Shown here: one piece after another, positions 62,426 to 64,000 of the stretch
Position numbering within the stretch: the first letter of the stretch is position 1
Layout: each line of letters opens with the position of its first letter
DNA from: Streptomyces erythrochromogenes
GTDB taxonomy: Bacteria; Actinomycetota; Actinomycetes; Streptomycetales; Streptomycetaceae
DNA length: 64,000 bases
Assembly: GCF_036170895.1 (NCBI RefSeq)
Contig: NZ_CP108036.1
Location: forward strand, 6,669,501-6,733,500
Reading direction: 5' to 3'
Notes under the pieces: model-generated
Databases searched by the model: none
The model's input: only the letters and a program-made list of their open reading frames with translations
Told to the model about the DNA's origin: nothing
Made by a program: the position numbers and the translations under genes

Positions 62426-62857
62426 ATGACCACCCATCCCAGCATCGAGCACCACCCCGACCTCGCCGAGATGCGCACTCGGTTCGAGCGGGTGACCACC
62501 ACTCCGCGCGCACAGGCCGTCGAGGCACTGGCCCTGATAACGGGCCTGTACCTGGCCGCCTCGCCGTGGATCGCGGGATTCGGCATCCTGCTCCCGCTGA
62601 CGATCAACAACCTGATCGTCGGCCTCGCGTTCTGCCTGTGCATGGGCGGCCTGGGATCCGCCTACGAGCGCACCCACGCGATGGCGTGGACGGCGGTCGT
62701 CCTGGGTGCCTGGACGATCATCGCCCCGTGGGCCATCGCCGGTGAGATGGACGCGACGCGCGCGGTGGTCAGCAATGTGATCACCGGAATCGTCGCCCTC
62801 TGCCTCGGCCTCGCGATGGCCGCCATGGCGGGCCGCACCCGCGACACCCGGGTCTGA
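62426..62857 (+). CDS. SPW-repeat membrane protein
   Basis: 143 residues from ATG 62426 with AGGAGG ten bases upstream. Four hydrophobic segments with two SPW-type repeats (LAASPWIAGF and IIAPWAIAGE) that mark the SPW family. N-terminal 25 residues are hydrophilic. The role is not known. In the 124 bases upstream are GGGTAA boxes at 62364-62369 and 62383-62388, close to but not matching the SigB -10 form. It may be stress-controlled. Confidence 0.85.
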   Translation: MTTHPSIEHHPDLAEMRTRFERVTTTPRAQAVEALALITGLYLAASPWIAGFGILLPLTINNLIVGLAFCLCMGGLGSAYERTHAMAWTAVVLGAWTIIAPWAIAGEMDATRAVVSNVITGIVALCLGLAMAAMAGRTRDTRV

Positions 62858-63006
62858 CACGGAAACCGACGCCGGGTGGAACCGGCCGCCGGGCCCCGAC
62901 CGCACCGCGCGCCAGCCGGACCGGCCGGGGCCCGCTCGCGTGACGTGCGCCACCAGTGACCCTCGTCTCTACCGCGAAAGCCGCGAACGCTGGCACATTG
63001 GACACC

Positions 63007-63159
63007 ATGACCGCAGACACCGCCGCCCCGACCGCATCCGCCCGGAACCTCGCCCGCACCGGGGGCCCCAAGGAGGATTCCAACTGGCTGGAGCACGTCC
63101 TCGGCTGGACCCTCGTGGTCGTCGTGGCCATGTTCGTCACCCAGGTCGGCTGGTTCTGA
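63007..63159 (+). CDS. Small single-pass membrane protein (SCO1431-like)
   Basis: 50 residues from ATG 63007. A hydrophilic N-terminal half (TASARNLARTGGPKEDSNW) and one C-terminal membrane segment (VLGWTLVVVVAMFVTQVGWF). It matches in size and pattern the small SCO1431-type membrane proteins of streptomycetes, as I recall. Function unknown. It is 80 bases before a TetR gene. Confidence 0.65.
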   Translation: MTADTAAPTASARNLARTGGPKEDSNWLEHVLGWTLVVVVAMFVTQVGWF

Positions 63160-63238
63160 CGACTCCCCGGCGCGAGCCCCCGTACTCCTGACTGCCATAC
63201 TTCGGCCATCCTGTGGCAGTTCGAGGCTGGGGCCGGAA

Positions 63239-63928
63239 TTGAACAATAGTCAACAGCGTGGAGCGACCGGGCGTTCACAGGTGCGGAGAGCCGAACTCAT
63301 AGCCATCGGGCGCAAGTTGTTCGCCGACACCTCCTACGACGCGCTCTGCATGGACGACATCGCCAAGCACGCGGGCGTCGCCAAGGGCCTGATCTACTAC
63401 TACTTCAAGAGCAAGCGCGGCTACTACCTCGCCATCGTCGAGGACTCCGTGGCCGACCTCGTCGCCCGCGCCGGCGGCGACATCGACCTCCCGAACGCGG
63501 AACGGGTCCGCCGCACCATCGACGGCTACCTCCACTACGCCGAGCACCACCACGCCGCCTACCGCACCATCGTCACCGGAGGCGTCGGCTCCGATGCCGA
63601 GGTGCTCGCCATCCGCGACGCCGTCCGCGAGGAACTGGTCGCGACCATCGCCGAAGGCGCCTACGGACACCGCTCCCTCCCGCCCATCGCCCGCCTCGCC
63701 CTCGTGGGCTGGCTGTCCGCGGTCGAAGGGACCACCCTGGAATGGATCGGCGGGCTGAGCGCCCCGGACCAGCCCGGACGCGCCCGGCTCGGAGCCCTGC
63801 TGGTACGCCAGCTGCGCGCGACATTGGCGGTGATCGAGGAGTTCGCCCCGGAGTGTCCGGCACCTCCCCCTACCGAAGAGCCGTTCGAAACTGCTGGTGA
63901 TCTTGCACCGGTGACGGGAAGCCCCTGA
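63239..63928 (+). CDS. TetR-family transcriptional regulator
   Basis: 229 residues from TTG 63239; GTG 63281 is an alternative that would remove 14 residues. The HTH region is AELIAIGRKLFADTSYDALC and MDDIAKHAGVAKGLIYYYFK, followed by SKRGYYLAIVEDSVADLV. The C-terminal ligand domain ends in a Pro-rich tail (PECPAPPPTEEPFE). The regulated gene is not clear; the small membrane protein just upstream is the nearest candidate. No operator was found by eye. The last 72 bases of the window after it hold nothing I can support. Confidence 0.85.
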   Translation: MNNSQQRGATGRSQVRRAELIAIGRKLFADTSYDALCMDDIAKHAGVAKGLIYYYFKSKRGYYLAIVEDSVADLVARAGGDIDLPNAERVRRTIDGYLHYAEHHHAAYRTIVTGGVGSDAEVLAIRDAVREELVATIAEGAYGHRSLPPIARLALVGWLSAVEGTTLEWIGGLSAPDQPGRARLGALLVRQLRATLAVIEEFAPECPAPPPTEEPFETAGDLAPVTGSP

Positions 63929-64000
63929 TCGGGCATACTCAAGCCGCCGCAGCCGCTGAACAGCCTCTTCCGTGACCCGGGAGGGCAGCATCGGCTGCAC

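Overview
The window is high-GC DNA with an actinomycete look: GTG/ATG/TTG starts, many 1-20 base gene overlaps, and strong codon-position bias that makes long shadow frames. The gene content (SigB-type partner-switching proteins, BldG-like STAS proteins, an ECF41 sigma factor, an FMN-riboswitch rib operon next to a GH18 chitinase and his genes, guaB1, a 50-residue SCO1431-like membrane protein) points to Streptomyces or a close relative. It is chromosomal. I see no rRNA, tRNA, CRISPR array, prophage or large biosynthetic cluster.

Layout. (1) 1-8581: one packed plus-strand operon of at least ten genes. It starts with a GMC oxidoreductase (cut by the window edge), a DJ-1/PfpI protein, a VOC protein and an AGE-type epimerase. 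STAS, GlgX, STAS, a HATPase anti-sigma kinase, a PP2C phosphatase and a MinD/ParA-like ATPase follow. A terminator-like hairpin closes it at 8594-8613. (2) 8651-18515: a second long operon with a second DJ-1-family protein, aldehyde dehydrogenase, an F420/NADP-reductase-like protein, the three subunits of a molybdenum hydroxylase, an MFS transporter, a cNMP-domain histidine kinase and an NTF2-like protein. (3) 18616-23875: a TMEM175-like channel, an IS701-like transposase relative that appears catalytically dead and is translationally coupled to xdhC, a cupin, and guaB1 (GMP-reductase type). (4) 23969-31044, minus strand: a LytS/LytTR two-component pair around a sodium:solute symporter, a lipoprotein, an SGNH esterase and an N-terminally truncated SDR. 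(5) 31371-37197: an amino-acid permease, an Lrp/AsnC regulator, a DUF1059 protein, a methyltransferase, and a DavA/DavB-like pair that would convert an amino acid (probably lysine) to its amide and then to the shortened acid. (6) 37315-43153: hypothetical genes, an NCS2 permease, and a divergent MFS/ROK pair around a perfect 8-7-8 palindrome. (7) 43278-44260: a gene-free quasi-palindrome of about 1 kb with nested 64-66 bp units. (8) 44310-46073: an ECF41 sigma factor and its NAD(P)-binding partner gene, with an ECF41-type promoter. (9) 46174-55134: GH18 chitinase, FMN riboswitch, ribD-ribE-pnuC-like-ribBA-ribH, hisE-hisG and a membrane PH-like protein. (10) 55335-63928: two CNNM/CBS proteins, an EccA-like TPR-AAA ATPase, a uridine-kinase-like protein, a secreted C39-like protein, an SPW-repeat protein, a small membrane protein and a TetR regulator.

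The most unusual items are the 1-kb quasi-palindrome, the partner-switching operon mixed with carbon-metabolism enzymes, the exapted transposase coupled to xdhC behind a SigB-like promoter, and a repeated CGCAAC motif upstream of both the permease and the DavAB-like operon. Functional assignments rest on motifs and recalled family features; no database search was run.
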